Shown: positions 52,672 through 61,926, counted from the stretch's first letter. The stretch is DNA of 64,000 nt from Virgisporangium aliadipatigenens (GCF_016863615.1 NZ_BOPF01000006.1:186001-250000), one strand, 5' to 3'. Translations and numbers: made by a program. Notes: generated by a model from the letters alone, not told the origin.

Positions 52672-54812
52672 CCCCGCCTGCGGCGCTGACCGAGGCGGTC
52701 CTCGCGCGGACGCTGCGGGTCCCGGCCTTCGCCGCCGCACCCGGGGACGGGTCGGCCGCCGCGCGCCAGTTCGACGTCGCGCTCATGTCGGCCGGTTTCA
52801 AGCTCTCGGGGGAACTTCTCCAGCGGCTGTCCACTATGGACGGTGTCCAGGTGCGGGCGATCGGGGCACGCGTCTGTGCCGTGGTGGCGCGGCTCGTCGG
52901 CGACGACAAGCGGCACAACGCCTACTTCCGCGACTTCCCGGCGGGTGTGCCGGATACCGTCGAGTTCTGGACGGGACTCATCCGGGAGACGTTCGGCGAC
53001 GAGATACCGGACGGCCCGGTCAACCTGCTCGCCCTGCCGAAGTACGGCCGTTACCAACACTCCTACGAGGAACTGCTCGCCGCGCACGCGGAGTTCGTCC
53101 CGTCGCTGAAGGACCGGGTCACGCTGCTGCACCCGGGCGGCACGCCCGACGAGGAGGCGCGCCGCACCTACCTGGAACTGGCGGCGACCCCGGTGCCACT
53201 GTCCACTGAGGACCTGGCGCTGCTGGCCGACCTGGCGGCATATTGCGTCGACGGGCCGCAGCCGAAGGCGATTCCGGTACGCGAGGTGCGGGCGGTCGTC
53301 AACCGGGCCCGGTTGGCCGCCGGAGTGCCGCTGCTCGTGGACACCGTCACGGACGTGCTGCGGTTGGCGTGCGCGGTGTCGGAGGGGGACGTGGGGCTGC
53401 GGGAGCCGACGCGGTTCCGGTCGCTGCGCCGCGCCGAACGCCGTGTGCTCCTGGAAGCGCTGCACCACCTCGTGCGGCAGGACGACCGGAAGCTCGCCGA
53501 CGTCGGGCCGCACCGCGAGGCGTGGAAGCGGCTCGGTGAACGCCTCCATCCGCACGAGTACCCGCACCTGCCCGGCGCCGCCGAGGTCTTCGCCGTGGCG
53601 CGTGGCGACCGGAGCGCCCGCTCGTTCGCCGCCCGCGTGGAGGCCGCGCTCGCCGGCGGGGACCTCTCCGGCGCGCTGGACCTGCTGGCGACGCGTCCCG
53701 GCATGCTGGTGCGGGCGGCCGACCGCCTGCTCCGCGGGGCCACCCCGGAGCAGTCCCACCGCATCGTGGAATCGTTGGAGCAGAACCTCGCCCGGGTCTC
53801 CGGTCGCGTGATCCTCTCCCTGCGCGAACATCTCGGCAACCGCACGGCTCCCGAGGCCGCGCGCGGCTTCGCCAACCGCCGGGGCCGGCTGTGGGTCGCC
53901 CCGGACGCGCGCGCACCGCTACCGTCCACAGTGGTCGGACGGCTCGTCGAGTCGCTCGACGCCGAGATCGTGCGCCGGCTTCCGGCCGGTGGCCGCGTGC
54001 TCGTCGACCCGGCGGTGCTGCCCGTGGCGCTGCCGCTGTCGCAGCGTTCCACGGCGGCCGGGTTCGGGGTGCTGCCGCGCGGGTCGCGCACGCCGGTCGG
54101 GGCCGGGCACGCGCGCTTCTTCGTGTACTGGCACCAGAACGCCCGGCGCACCGACTTCGACCTCTCCGCGCTGCTGCTCGACGACGGGTTCCGCACGGCG
54201 GGGCAGCTCTCCTGGACCAGTCTCCGGGGCTACGGCGGCACGCACTCCGGCGACATCACCGAGGCGCCGGACGGGGCGTCGGAGTTCATCGACCTGGACC
54301 TGCGAACGGTGTCGGCGCGCTACATCCTGCCGATGGTGCACGTGTACTCCGGCGAGGGCTTCCAGGAGGTGCGCGAGTCGTTCTTCGGCTACATGGAACG
54401 GGAGGCCGAGCAGCTCGGCAAGCCGTTCGAGGCGCGTTCGGTGCGGATGCGCTCGACCCTGGCCGGCACCGGTCGGGTCGCGCTGCCGCTGGTGTTCGTG
54501 CGCGACGACGACGGCGGCTGGTCCGTGCGGTGGCTGCACCTGTACATGACGGCCTCGCCGGAGTTCAACGCCGTGGAGAACTCCGCCGGCACCGCCTCGC
54601 TGCTCCTGCGCGCCATCGTCGAACGTTCGTACCTGCGCGTCGCCGACCTGGTGGCGTTGATGCGCCGGGCCGGCACGGACGTCACGGAGTGGACGCCGGA
54701 CGACCCGGTCCCGTCGGGTGCCACCTTCATCGGCCTCGAACGCCCCGAACACGTCGCCGACGACGCCGCGGTCTACCCGCTCGCCCGGCTGCCGGAACTG
54801 ATCCCCGACTGA
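52668..54812 (+). CDS. TerD-domain protein (SCO0854/MXAN_6230-like)
   Basis: 714 residues. The C-terminal third has TerD character: DFDLSALLLDDGFRTAGQLSWTSL (about 496-519), GGTHSGDITEAPDGASEFIDLDLRTV (about 525-550) and YILPMVHVYSGEGFQE, matching DLDLSA.LLD, H.GD.T.....E.I.IDL and the V.IY block of tellurite-resistance TerD proteins, which bind calcium through such acidic positions. The N-terminal 480 residues are mainly helical and match the long SCO0854/MXAN_6230 type; the RING-like zinc finger of some members is not seen. GTG 52668 overlaps the upstream stop. Confidence 0.78.
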   Translation: MTPPAALTEAVLARTLRVPAFAAAPGDGSAAARQFDVALMSAGFKLSGELLQRLSTMDGVQVRAIGARVCAVVARLVGDDKRHNAYFRDFPAGVPDTVEFWTGLIRETFGDEIPDGPVNLLALPKYGRYQHSYEELLAAHAEFVPSLKDRVTLLHPGGTPDEEARRTYLELAATPVPLSTEDLALLADLAAYCVDGPQPKAIPVREVRAVVNRARLAAGVPLLVDTVTDVLRLACAVSEGDVGLREPTRFRSLRRAERRVLLEALHHLVRQDDRKLADVGPHREAWKRLGERLHPHEYPHLPGAAEVFAVARGDRSARSFAARVEAALAGGDLSGALDLLATRPGMLVRAADRLLRGATPEQSHRIVESLEQNLARVSGRVILSLREHLGNRTAPEAARGFANRRGRLWVAPDARAPLPSTVVGRLVESLDAEIVRRLPAGGRVLVDPAVLPVALPLSQRSTAAGFGVLPRGSRTPVGAGHARFFVYWHQNARRTDFDLSALLLDDGFRTAGQLSWTSLRGYGGTHSGDITEAPDGASEFIDLDLRTVSARYILPMVHVYSGEGFQEVRESFFGYMEREAEQLGKPFEARSVRMRSTLAGTGRVALPLVFVRDDDGGWSVRWLHLYMTASPEFNAVENSAGTASLLLRAIVERSYLRVADLVALMRRAGTDVTEWTPDDPVPSGATFIGLERPEHVADDAAVYPLARLPELIPD

Positions 54813-55183
54813 CCGGCGTCGCCGACGAGGCCGTGCGCGTCGAGTTGCCGATCGTGAACGCGGCTGAGCAGCACGAGGCTGGTGATCGCGCCGATCGCCA
54901 GCACCACGCAGACGGTCAGCGCCGCGAGCCGGCGGCCCGGCCGCAACGGCGTCCGGCGCACCAGCGCGTGCACCAGGATCAGCCGGTACGCCGACGGACT
55001 GAGCGGGAAGCGCCGGTAGGTGCGGACCAGGATCACGGCCGCCACGATCGCCGCGAGCACCTCCAGCAGCCAGGTGCCCGTCGACTTCGCCTCGACGGCG
55101 GAGACGGCCAGGGCGACCAGCCCGACGGCGAGCAGGACGCCGGGCTCACGGCGGCGCGGCGCGGAAACGGCGATCACCCGCAC
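54773..55183 (-). pseudogene. Truncated DUF2238 (YjdF-type) membrane protein gene
   Basis: 136 residues. GTWLLEVLAAIVAAVILVRTYRRFPLSPSAYRLILVHALV (about 36-76) is the well-conserved N-terminal region of DUF2238 membrane proteins, but the normal continuation (a GGHYTYA-type segment and further helices) is missing; instead there is a basic stretch, one hydrophobic helix and a low-complexity end that overlaps the convergent TerD-domain gene by 40 bp. Either a degraded gene or a shortened variant. Start ATG/GTG near 55183. Confidence 0.55.
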
Positions 55184-55203
55184 GATCCTACGAATCGCAT
55201 CGG

Positions 55204-57381
55204 GTGCCTATCGTGCACCGGGTGAGTGTGCGCGGGGATCTGGCCGGGGAGTACCGGCGCGCCCTGATCGCCGCGAGCCTCGCGCCGCCCGAGAAGCCTG
55301 CCACCGCGAAGCCTGCCACCGAGAAGGCTGTCTCCGCGAAGGCCGTCTCGGCCAAGGCTTCGCGCGAGGCGCCGCCCGCCGCGCGCGGCCGCCGCGGTGT
55401 GCGGCAGCGGGCCGAGGCGCTGGCCGCCGCCGCTGTGCGCCTGGCCGGCGAAGGCCGGGCGTCCGACGCGACGCACGCCGCCGCGCAAGCGTATGCGGTC
55501 GCCGTGAACGTCCGCGACGTGACCGACCGGTGCGGGATCCTCGGGTCGGTGGTGCCCTACCTGCCGGCCCGGCTGCTGCCCGACGCGCTCGCCAGGGCGC
55601 GCCGGGTCGACAGCCCGCACCGGCGGATCCCGTTGCTGCTGGCGCTCGGCGGCCGGATGGACGGCCCGGTGGCCGAAGCGCGCTCCCTCGCGCGGGCCGC
55701 CGTCACGGCGTCCGAACGCATCCTGCTCGGATCGCTCGTCGTGCCGCACCTGGCCGAGCCCGAACGGCGCGCGGAGGTGGCCGGCGTGCTCGACGCGTTC
55801 GAGGCGGACCTCGGTGACCGGTCCGAGGACTTCGGCCGCTCCCAGGCACTCGTCGCACTCGCGCCGTTCCTCGGTGAACAGGTCGAGCGCGCCTGGAACT
55901 TCGCCCGGCACCTGATCCGGGAAGGGGCCCGCCGCGACGCGATGGTGGCGCTGCTGCCGCACCTGCCGCACGCGGCCTTGCCCGCGGTTCTCATCGACGC
56001 GCGTGCCTTCGCCGACGCGGCGGTGCGCGCGCGGGTGCTGTCGGCGCTGGCCGCTCTTCTTCCGGCGGAACAGCGCCCGAGCGTCGACGCGGCGGCCCGG
56101 CGCTTCAACGACGAGGCCGCCCGCGCGGGCGCACTGGCGGTGCTGGCCCGTCACCTGCCGGCCGCGACCCGGGCGCCACTCGTCCACGCTGCGCTGCCAC
56201 CGTTCGATCCGTCGACCGGCCGGCCGGAGCTGGCGTGGGTGCGCGCCGGTGCGGCCGAACTGCTGCCGGCGGAGGCGATTCCGGCGTTCGTCGCCGACGC
56301 CCGCGCGCTGACCGATCCCGACGTTCGGGCCCGCACGCTGGCCGGGCTCGTGCCCGTGGTACCGGCCGCGCAGCGCGCGACGCTCGCGGGGGAGGCGCTC
56401 GCGGCGGCCGCCGACAGTGTGGAGCCCGACGGGCTGGCCGTCCTGCTGGCGCCGTATCTGCCCGCCGAACGGTTCGACCAGGCGCTCGACGTGGCCCGGT
56501 ACTGCCACGAGGAGGCCGCCCTCGTCGGTGCCCTGCGTGACGTTCCCGAGCCGTGGCCGGCCGCGATCCTGCACGGCGTGGTCGAGGACGTCGCACGCGG
56601 CGAGCGGTCCACCCGCACGCTGGCCGAACTCGCCGCGCACCTGCCGGCCGACCTGCTGCGCACGGCACTCGCACCCATCCGCGGCATCGAACGACCCGAC
56701 GCCCGCGCCGCCGCACTGGCGGCCGTCGCGGCTCACCTGCCCGCCGCGGTGGCGAAGGCCGAGATCGCCGCGGAGGTCGAACGGCTCGACCGGCTGACGG
56801 ATCCGGTCACGGCACTCGCGGCCCGGTTCGCACTGCTCGCCCAGCTGAACGACACCGCCGTCACCGCACTGCTGGCCGACGCCCGCGCCGAGCCGGACCC
56901 GCTGCGCCGCACCGAACTGCTGACGGCGCTCCTACCGGTGCGTCCCACGGTCGCGGCCGAGGCGTGGGAGGCGGCCCGCGCGATGCCGCCCACGCCGTAC
57001 CGGCTGCACAAACTCGCCGCCGTCGCCCCGTACCTGCCGCCGCCCTACCGCACGGAACTCCTCGACCGGATCGAGGAGGCTCCCGCCGTCCTGACCGCAC
57101 TCGCGCCGCTGCTGACGGAGCGGGAACTGCCCCGCGCGATCGCGCTCGCCACGCGGACGGAAACACTCGCCGCGCTGCTGACGAGGGCGCACCGGCTGTG
57201 GCGCGAGGACCCCACCGTCCCGCTGCGCGAGTTGGCGGGTGCGGTGCTGAGAGGGCGTTCCCGCGCGCAGTGTCTCGCCCTCGGCGTGGCGCTCGCCCCG
57301 GTCCTCGCCGACCTCGACGGCACTGGGGCGGTGGCCGACGCCGTCGAGGCGATCGCGCTGATCGGCGCGCGATGGCCGTGA
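55204..57381 (+). CDS. Large alpha-solenoid (HEAT/ARM-like) protein
   Basis: Up to 725 residues; in-frame GTGs at 55204, 55213, 55222 and 55228 are all possible starts. After an Ala/Lys/Pro/Glu linker (about 28-60, with the unit EKAVSAKAVSAKA) nearly the whole protein is repeating helical pairs of the form R.xAL..LA.HLPA......AL..AR (for example RRIPLLLALGGRM, DAMVALLPHLPHAALPAVLIDARA, RARVLSALAALLPAEQRP, ARAGALAVLARHLPAATR). No catalytic domain is visible. A scaffold or binding role is likely; cytoplasmic. Not assigned to a named family. Confidence 0.75.
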   Translation: MPIVHRVSVRGDLAGEYRRALIAASLAPPEKPATAKPATEKAVSAKAVSAKASREAPPAARGRRGVRQRAEALAAAAVRLAGEGRASDATHAAAQAYAVAVNVRDVTDRCGILGSVVPYLPARLLPDALARARRVDSPHRRIPLLLALGGRMDGPVAEARSLARAAVTASERILLGSLVVPHLAEPERRAEVAGVLDAFEADLGDRSEDFGRSQALVALAPFLGEQVERAWNFARHLIREGARRDAMVALLPHLPHAALPAVLIDARAFADAAVRARVLSALAALLPAEQRPSVDAAARRFNDEAARAGALAVLARHLPAATRAPLVHAALPPFDPSTGRPELAWVRAGAAELLPAEAIPAFVADARALTDPDVRARTLAGLVPVVPAAQRATLAGEALAAAADSVEPDGLAVLLAPYLPAERFDQALDVARYCHEEAALVGALRDVPEPWPAAILHGVVEDVARGERSTRTLAELAAHLPADLLRTALAPIRGIERPDARAAALAAVAAHLPAAVAKAEIAAEVERLDRLTDPVTALAARFALLAQLNDTAVTALLADARAEPDPLRRTELLTALLPVRPTVAAEAWEAARAMPPTPYRLHKLAAVAPYLPPPYRTELLDRIEEAPAVLTALAPLLTERELPRAIALATRTETLAALLTRAHRLWREDPTVPLRELAGAVLRGRSRAQCLALGVALAPVLADLDGTGAVADAVEAIALIGARWP

Positions 57382-57403
57382 CCCGATCCGCCCGGGCTAG
57401 TGA

Positions 57404-57415
57404 TTCACCGGTGAA
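57404..57415. promoter_or_regulatory. Perfect palindrome TTCACCGGTGAA
   Basis: A 12-bp perfect palindrome between the solenoid gene stop and the chorismate mutase gene, about 100 bases upstream of the latter; possible operator. Confidence 0.4.
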
Positions 57416-57510
57416 GCACCTTGAACCGTTTGCCCCCTTCCTGCCCCTCCGATACCGTTGGCCGGCAATGTGGATCTTCGATTCGCATGCGCACAGGAGG
57501 GAAGTCCACC

Positions 57511-58119
57511 TTGTCCGTCAACCGCCTCGGGTCCCGCACGCTTCGCGTCGGGCTGTGCTGCCTGGTGATCGTCGGCGCCCTGGCCGGCGGCGCCGCACCG
57601 GCGGCCGCGCAGCCCCGCCAGGCGACGTCGCACGGCGGGCTCACCGCGCTCGTCGGGCTCTCCGCCGAGCGGATCCTGGTCGCCGACAAGGTCGCCGCGG
57701 CCAAGTTCGGCACCACCAGCCCGATCGAGGATCCGGCGCGCGAACAGGTCGTGCTCGACCAGGCCGCGTCGCTGGCCGCCGCGGCCGGCCTCGACGTCGA
57801 GGAGACCGTCGCGTTCTTCCGGGCCCAGATCGAGTCGAGCAAGCTCGTCCAGCGCGGGCTCTTCGACCTGTGGACCGCCCATCCGGAACTGGCGCCCACC
57901 GAGCGCCCCGATCTGGCCACCGAGGTCCGGCCCATCCTCGACCGGATCACCGGACAGTTCATCGCCGAACTGTCCGCCACCGAACGGCTGCGCGGCAGGA
58001 CCGTGCGGTGCCATGTGTCGCTCGTCGCCGCCGAACGTTCGGCCGACCGTCGCTACCACCTCGACCGGCTGCACGAACGGGCGCTGTGGGGCGCGATCGA
58101 GCCGGTCTGCACCGACTGA
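57511..58119 (+). CDS. Secreted chorismate mutase (AroQ-gamma type)
   Basis: 202 residues from TTG 57511; AGGAGG at 57495-57500 lies inside any longer reading from ATG 57487. Signal peptide ends near residue 34 (PAAAQP). The helical domain LVGLSAERILVADKVAAAKFGTTSPIEDPAREQVVLD (about 47-83) and AFFRAQIESSKLVQRGLFDLW (about 101-121) match periplasmic chorismate mutases such as Rv1885c; the Arg, Lys and Gln/Glu active-site residues are in this span. The late pair VRCHVS and EPVC could form the family disulfide. Converts chorismate to prephenate outside the cytoplasm; purpose unknown. Confidence 0.88.
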   Translation: MSVNRLGSRTLRVGLCCLVIVGALAGGAAPAAAQPRQATSHGGLTALVGLSAERILVADKVAAAKFGTTSPIEDPAREQVVLDQAASLAAAAGLDVEETVAFFRAQIESSKLVQRGLFDLWTAHPELAPTERPDLATEVRPILDRITGQFIAELSATERLRGRTVRCHVSLVAAERSADRRYHLDRLHERALWGAIEPVCTD

Positions 58120-58127
58120 GGAGCACC

Positions 58128-60557
58128 TCACTCCAGCCGTACGCGCACCAGCGACCGCGGCTCCCGCCCGGCGAGCAGCCATCCCAGCGCCGCGGCGACG
58201 AACGGCACCCCGACGGCGATCGCGAGCAACTCCACCACCGGCACCCGGGTCAGTTCGTCGAGCTGGGCGCGGGACGAGCCCGCCACGATCACCGTGTAGG
58301 CGGCGCCGATGCCGAGGATCCCGCCGAGCAGCGCGAGCCCGCCGGCCGTGGCCGAGGTGAGTTGGCGGCGGATCCGCGCCGTCGCGCCGGTCGCGGTCAG
58401 CACGCGCAGGTCGCCCGCCGCCTCGGCCCGGATCAGCCCGACGGTCATGGCGAGGATCGCGAGCGCGAGCAGGCCGCCGCCGAGCGTCGCGGCCGCGCGC
58501 AATGCGAGCAGCCCACCGCGCTTGTTGCGGTCCTCGACGGTCAGGCCGCCGGCGATCGCCACGTCGCGGGCCGCGTCGAGCTGCTCCTGGGTCAACGGCC
58601 GGGCCGATTCGATCAGCCAGCCGGTGCGCACCGCCGTCCAGTCGTGGCGTTGCAGAGCCGCCGGGGTGAGCAGCGTCGTCGGTAGCGACCCGTAGCGCGG
58701 GTCGGGCAGCCGTTCGGCGCTCGCCCCGGGCGTCCCGCCGGTCGCGGACAGCAGCTTCAGGCCCGCTCGCGGCTGCGTGGTCAGCACGTCCGTCGCCGGG
58801 CCGACGCCGCCCGGATCGGCGCCGTAGAAGCGCAACAGCTCGGGCGTGGCGACCAACCCCACCGTCCGCGACCCGCCGTCCCGGCCGACCCCGATCGGGA
58901 TCCTTCCGGTCGAACCGCTGTCGGCATCCGCGCGCGGCGACTCGGCCGGATCGATCGCGAGGTCGAGCGGGACGACGGTCGGGTCGGCGAGCGTGGCCGC
59001 GTACCGCAGCACCCGGGCCTCGATCGACGCGAGCCGCTCCGGGGTGCGTTCCGGAACGGGTGTGCCCGGCTCGTCGATCCAGACGAGAAGCTGACGGTCG
59101 GAGAGGTTGCCCTCGCCGGCGCCCTGTTCGAGCACCCGCGCCGCGACGACGACCGCGGTCGGGATCGCCAGCGCCACGCTGATCGCGGCCAGCGCGGCAC
59201 TCGAGCGCGCCTGGTGGCGCACCAGGTCCCGCAGCGCCAGCCGGGACGCGACCGGGAGCCGCGCGCCGGCGGCGGCGAGCAGCCGGATGGCCAGCGGGCC
59301 GACGAACAGCAGCGCGAGCCCGATCGCCAGCGTGCCCCCGACGACCAGTGCCACGTCGGTCGTCGCCAATTGGTCGTCGGCTCCCGCGGTGCCGCGTTGC
59401 GCGAGGCGCAGCGCACCGATGCCGGCCAGGAGCAGCACGGCCGCGGTCGCCGCCGACCGGCGTGCCCGTTTGGGATGCGGCGGGCGGGCGGAGAGCGCGC
59501 GGGTGATCGGCACCCGGGCGGCGGCCCGCGCCGGTCGCCACGCGGCAGCCGTCGCCGTCAGGACGGCCAGCGCCACGACGAGCGCGATCTGCCAGCCCGG
59601 CAGGTCCCACCGGTCGATGCGGTGCCCCACCGCCGGCTCGAACCGGCCCCGCACCGCGAACCACACCAGCACCCCCGTGACGGCGCCGATCAATGCTGCC
59701 GCGCCCCCGACCGCGGCACCGTCGGCGAGCAGCACCAGCCGCAGGTGCCGCGGCGTCGCCCCGACCGCGGCGAGCAGGCCGAGCTGGCGCAGCCGGCGGT
59801 GCGCGACGACGGCGAACCCGGCCGACGCGATGAGGCACACCAGCAGCATGCTCACCGCGAAGCCGCTGAACACGCCGGCGGCCGCCTCGACCCACTCGCC
59901 CGTGCGGCGCACCTCGAACACCGGCTGCCCGTGGCGCTCCCGGTACTGCGCGAAGCGGGCCGGGTCGGCGTCGGTGAGCACGGTGACCGACTCCGCCTGC
60001 GCCAGGGGCACCGGCGGCACGAGCACGAACTCCGCGTACAGGTCGCCGGGATTCTCGACCAGCCCGACCACGCGCCACGAACGGTCGCCGAGCGTCAGCA
60101 CGCCACCGACGCCGACCCGCGCCTGCGCCGCCACCCGGTCGGTCAGCGCCGCCTCGTCGGCCGTGCCCGGGAAGCGGCCGGTCAACAGGCGCAGCATCGG
60201 CCGGCCGTAGGGACCGTGCGGATCCTGCGACCGCAGTTCGACGGGGTCCGTGGAGCCCGGGACCGGCACCTCCCGATGCCCGATCACGTCGATCGTGCCG
60301 AACCATTCCCGGGCCTGCGCGACCTGCGCCTCCAGCGGCCGGTCCGCGTCGAGCGTGAACCGCTGTCGGGCGTCGCCGAACCTGCCGGCGCCCGGCGTCG
60401 TCGAGTGGTACCCGACCGTCACTCCCACGACCGCCGCCGTCACCGCGACGGCCAGCAGCGCCAGCACCGTCGCCTGCTGGCGCCACTCGCGCCGGAACAG
60501 CCGCCACGCCCAGCGGACCACCGCGCGCCGGGCCGGCAGGCCGCCGTTACGGCTCAC
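58128..60557 (-). CDS. FtsX-family ABC transporter permease (two FtsX modules)
   Basis: 809 residues. N-terminal helix (QQATVLALLAVAVTAAVVGVTVGY, about 27-50), a large extracytoplasmic region, helices near 232-250, 275-300 and 325-345, a second set near 390-450, another outside region, and a terminal trio (ALRAAATLGGGLLALAILAMTVGLI and so on). The RRLRQLGLLAAVGATPRHLRLVLL segment near 255-278 is the FtsX cytoplasmic signature. Mac B-like exporters or lipoprotein-release systems have this form. GTG 60557 overlaps the ATPase stop. Substrate unknown, possibly a drug or lipid. Confidence 0.88.
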   Translation of the reverse strand: MSRNGGLPARRAVVRWAWRLFRREWRQQATVLALLAVAVTAAVVGVTVGYHSTTPGAGRFGDARQRFTLDADRPLEAQVAQAREWFGTIDVIGHREVPVPGSTDPVELRSQDPHGPYGRPMLRLLTGRFPGTADEAALTDRVAAQARVGVGGVLTLGDRSWRVVGLVENPGDLYAEFVLVPPVPLAQAESVTVLTDADPARFAQYRERHGQPVFEVRRTGEWVEAAAGVFSGFAVSMLLVCLIASAGFAVVAHRRLRQLGLLAAVGATPRHLRLVLLADGAAVGGAAALIGAVTGVLVWFAVRGRFEPAVGHRIDRWDLPGWQIALVVALAVLTATAAAWRPARAAARVPITRALSARPPHPKRARRSAATAAVLLLAGIGALRLAQRGTAGADDQLATTDVALVVGGTLAIGLALLFVGPLAIRLLAAAGARLPVASRLALRDLVRHQARSSAALAAISVALAIPTAVVVAARVLEQGAGEGNLSDRQLLVWIDEPGTPVPERTPERLASIEARVLRYAATLADPTVVPLDLAIDPAESPRADADSGSTGRIPIGVGRDGGSRTVGLVATPELLRFYGADPGGVGPATDVLTTQPRAGLKLLSATGGTPGASAERLPDPRYGSLPTTLLTPAALQRHDWTAVRTGWLIESARPLTQEQLDAARDVAIAGGLTVEDRNKRGGLLALRAAATLGGGLLALAILAMTVGLIRAEAAGDLRVLTATGATARIRRQLTSATAGGLALLGGILGIGAAYTVIVAGSSRAQLDELTRVPVVELLAIAVGVPFVAAALGWLLAGREPRSLVRVRLE

Positions 60558-61279
60558 GCGTGCGCTCCCGGCGCCAGCAGGGACTCGGGGCCGGGGTTCG
60601 GCGTCGTCTGGTCGACCAGCCGCCCGTCGCGCAGGAATAGCACCCGGTCGGCCCAGGAGGCCATCCGCGCGTCGTGCGTCACCACCACGCCGGCGACCCC
60701 GTCGTGACTGGCCAGGCGGAGCATCCGCATCACGGCCTCGCCGCTCAACGAGTCGAGCGCGCCGGTGGGCTCGTCGGCCAGCAGCAGGCGCCGTTCGCCG
60801 ACGACGGCGCGAGCGATCGCCACCCGCTGGCTCTCGCCGCCGGACAGTTCGTCCGGGAAGTGTGCGGCCCGCTCGGACAGGCCGAGCCGGTCGAGCACCT
60901 CCATCGCCGCCGTCCGGGCCGCCTTGACCTTCATGCCGTCGAGTTCCAGCGGCAGCGCCACGTTCTCGACCGCGGTCAGGCCCGCGAGCAGGTTGAGGTC
61001 CTGAAAGACATAGCCGATCGAACGGCGGCGCAGCCGCGCGCGTTCGTTGCGGGACAGCCGCGCCACCTCCTGCCCGGCGACGCGCACCTCGCCGCTGTCC
61101 GGCTCCTCGAGGGTGCCGGCGATGGTGAGCAGGGTGCTCTTGCCCGAGCCGCTCGGGCCCATCACGGCCACCAGTTCGCCGACCCGCACGGTGAGGTCGA
61201 CCTCGCGCAACGCGTGCACCTCGGTGGGGCCCGCGCCGTAGCGCTTGGAGACGTCGCGCAGTTCGAGTGCGGCGCTCAT
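60554..61279 (-). CDS. ABC transporter ATP-binding protein (MacB/LolD type)
   Basis: 241 residues from ATG 61279. Walker [13 protein letters not shown] near 40-51, Q-loop GYVFQDLNLLAGLTAVENVALPLEL near 88-112, signature [14 protein letters not shown] near 144-157, Walker B LLLADEPTGALDS near 163-175 and VVVTHDARMA near 195-204. It works with the FtsX-type permease encoded next. ATGA overlap with PadR gene and GTGA overlap with permease show one operon under PadR. Confidence 0.92.
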   Translation of the reverse strand: MSAALELRDVSKRYGAGPTEVHALREVDLTVRVGELVAVMGPSGSGKSTLLTIAGTLEEPDSGEVRVAGQEVARLSRNERARLRRRSIGYVFQDLNLLAGLTAVENVALPLELDGMKVKAARTAAMEVLDRLGLSERAAHFPDELSGGESQRVAIARAVVGERRLLLADEPTGALDSLSGEAVMRMLRLASHDGVAGVVVTHDARMASWADRVLFLRDGRLVDQTTPNPGPESLLAPGAHA

Positions 61280-61860
61280 CGCCGGACCCCGGCGATCCTG
61301 CGGCCGAGGCGTGCCACCGACGGGGGCTTGTCCCCGGTGGGTTGCGCCGGCCGGCGCTTCAGGCGGGCGTCGGCCGTGTCGAGCCACCGGACGATGGCCT
61401 CGATCCGGAACAGCTCCGAGTCGACGATGAGCGCCAGCTCCACCTCGTCGTCGGCGATCTCGCCCTTCAGATGGGTGTACTCCTGCATCGCCTGCACGAG
61501 GTGGCGGCGGTGCGCCTGGAGCAGGTCGGGCAGGTCGACCCCGGGCACCCGCATCGCGACCAGCAGCTTGATGACGAGTTCGTCGCGCGGTGGCGGGACC
61601 ACGTCCGGCGGGGTGCGCAGCCACTCGGTCAACTCGTCGGAACCGCTCTGCGTGATGGCGAAGACGTTCTGCGGGCCCGCGCCGCCGGAGTTCTCCGAGT
61701 CGACGAGGCCGTCGCGCTCCAGTCGCTGCAGCGTGGTGTAGACCTGCCCGACGTTGAGCGGCCACACCTCTCCGGTCCTGGACTCGAATTCCTGCCTCAG
61801 TTGAAGCCCGTACTTGGGGCCTTCACTGAGCAGCGCCAACAGCGCGTGCCGAATGCTCAT
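61276..61860 (-). CDS. PadR-family repressor
   Basis: 194 residues. The winged helix ALLALLSEGPKYGLQLRQEFESRTGEVWPLNVGQVYTTLQRLERDGLVDS is near 6-55, followed by a C-terminal helical domain (LVIKLLVAMRVPG, LLQAHRRHLVQAM, LIVDSELFRIEAIVRWLD) for dimerisation. First gene of the ABC exporter operon. Two adjoining 11-bp palindromes begin at its start codon, and the message is probably leaderless, so it most likely represses itself and the transporter until a ligand binds. Confidence 0.92.
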   Translation of the reverse strand: MSIRHALLALLSEGPKYGLQLRQEFESRTGEVWPLNVGQVYTTLQRLERDGLVDSENSGGAGPQNVFAITQSGSDELTEWLRTPPDVVPPPRDELVIKLLVAMRVPGVDLPDLLQAHRRHLVQAMQEYTHLKGEIADDEVELALIVDSELFRIEAIVRWLDTADARLKRRPAQPTGDKPPSVARLGRRIAGVRR

Positions 61861-61898
61861 ACCGGGTATGATACTCAGTATATAGGTTGCCGCGTCAA
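61859..61898 (-). promoter_or_regulatory. Leaderless promoter with tandem PadR operators
   Basis: ATACCGGGTAT (61859-61869) and ATACTCAGTAT (61871-61881) are adjacent perfect 11-bp inverted repeats, one base apart. On the minus strand TATCAT (61873-61868) is a -10 seven bases from the ATG and TTGACG (61898-61893) a -35 with 19-base spacing. Bound repressor would cover the whole core promoter. Confidence 0.7.
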
Positions 61899-61926
61899 GG
61901 CCGGCGGCGATGCAGGGCGGGGCGGG

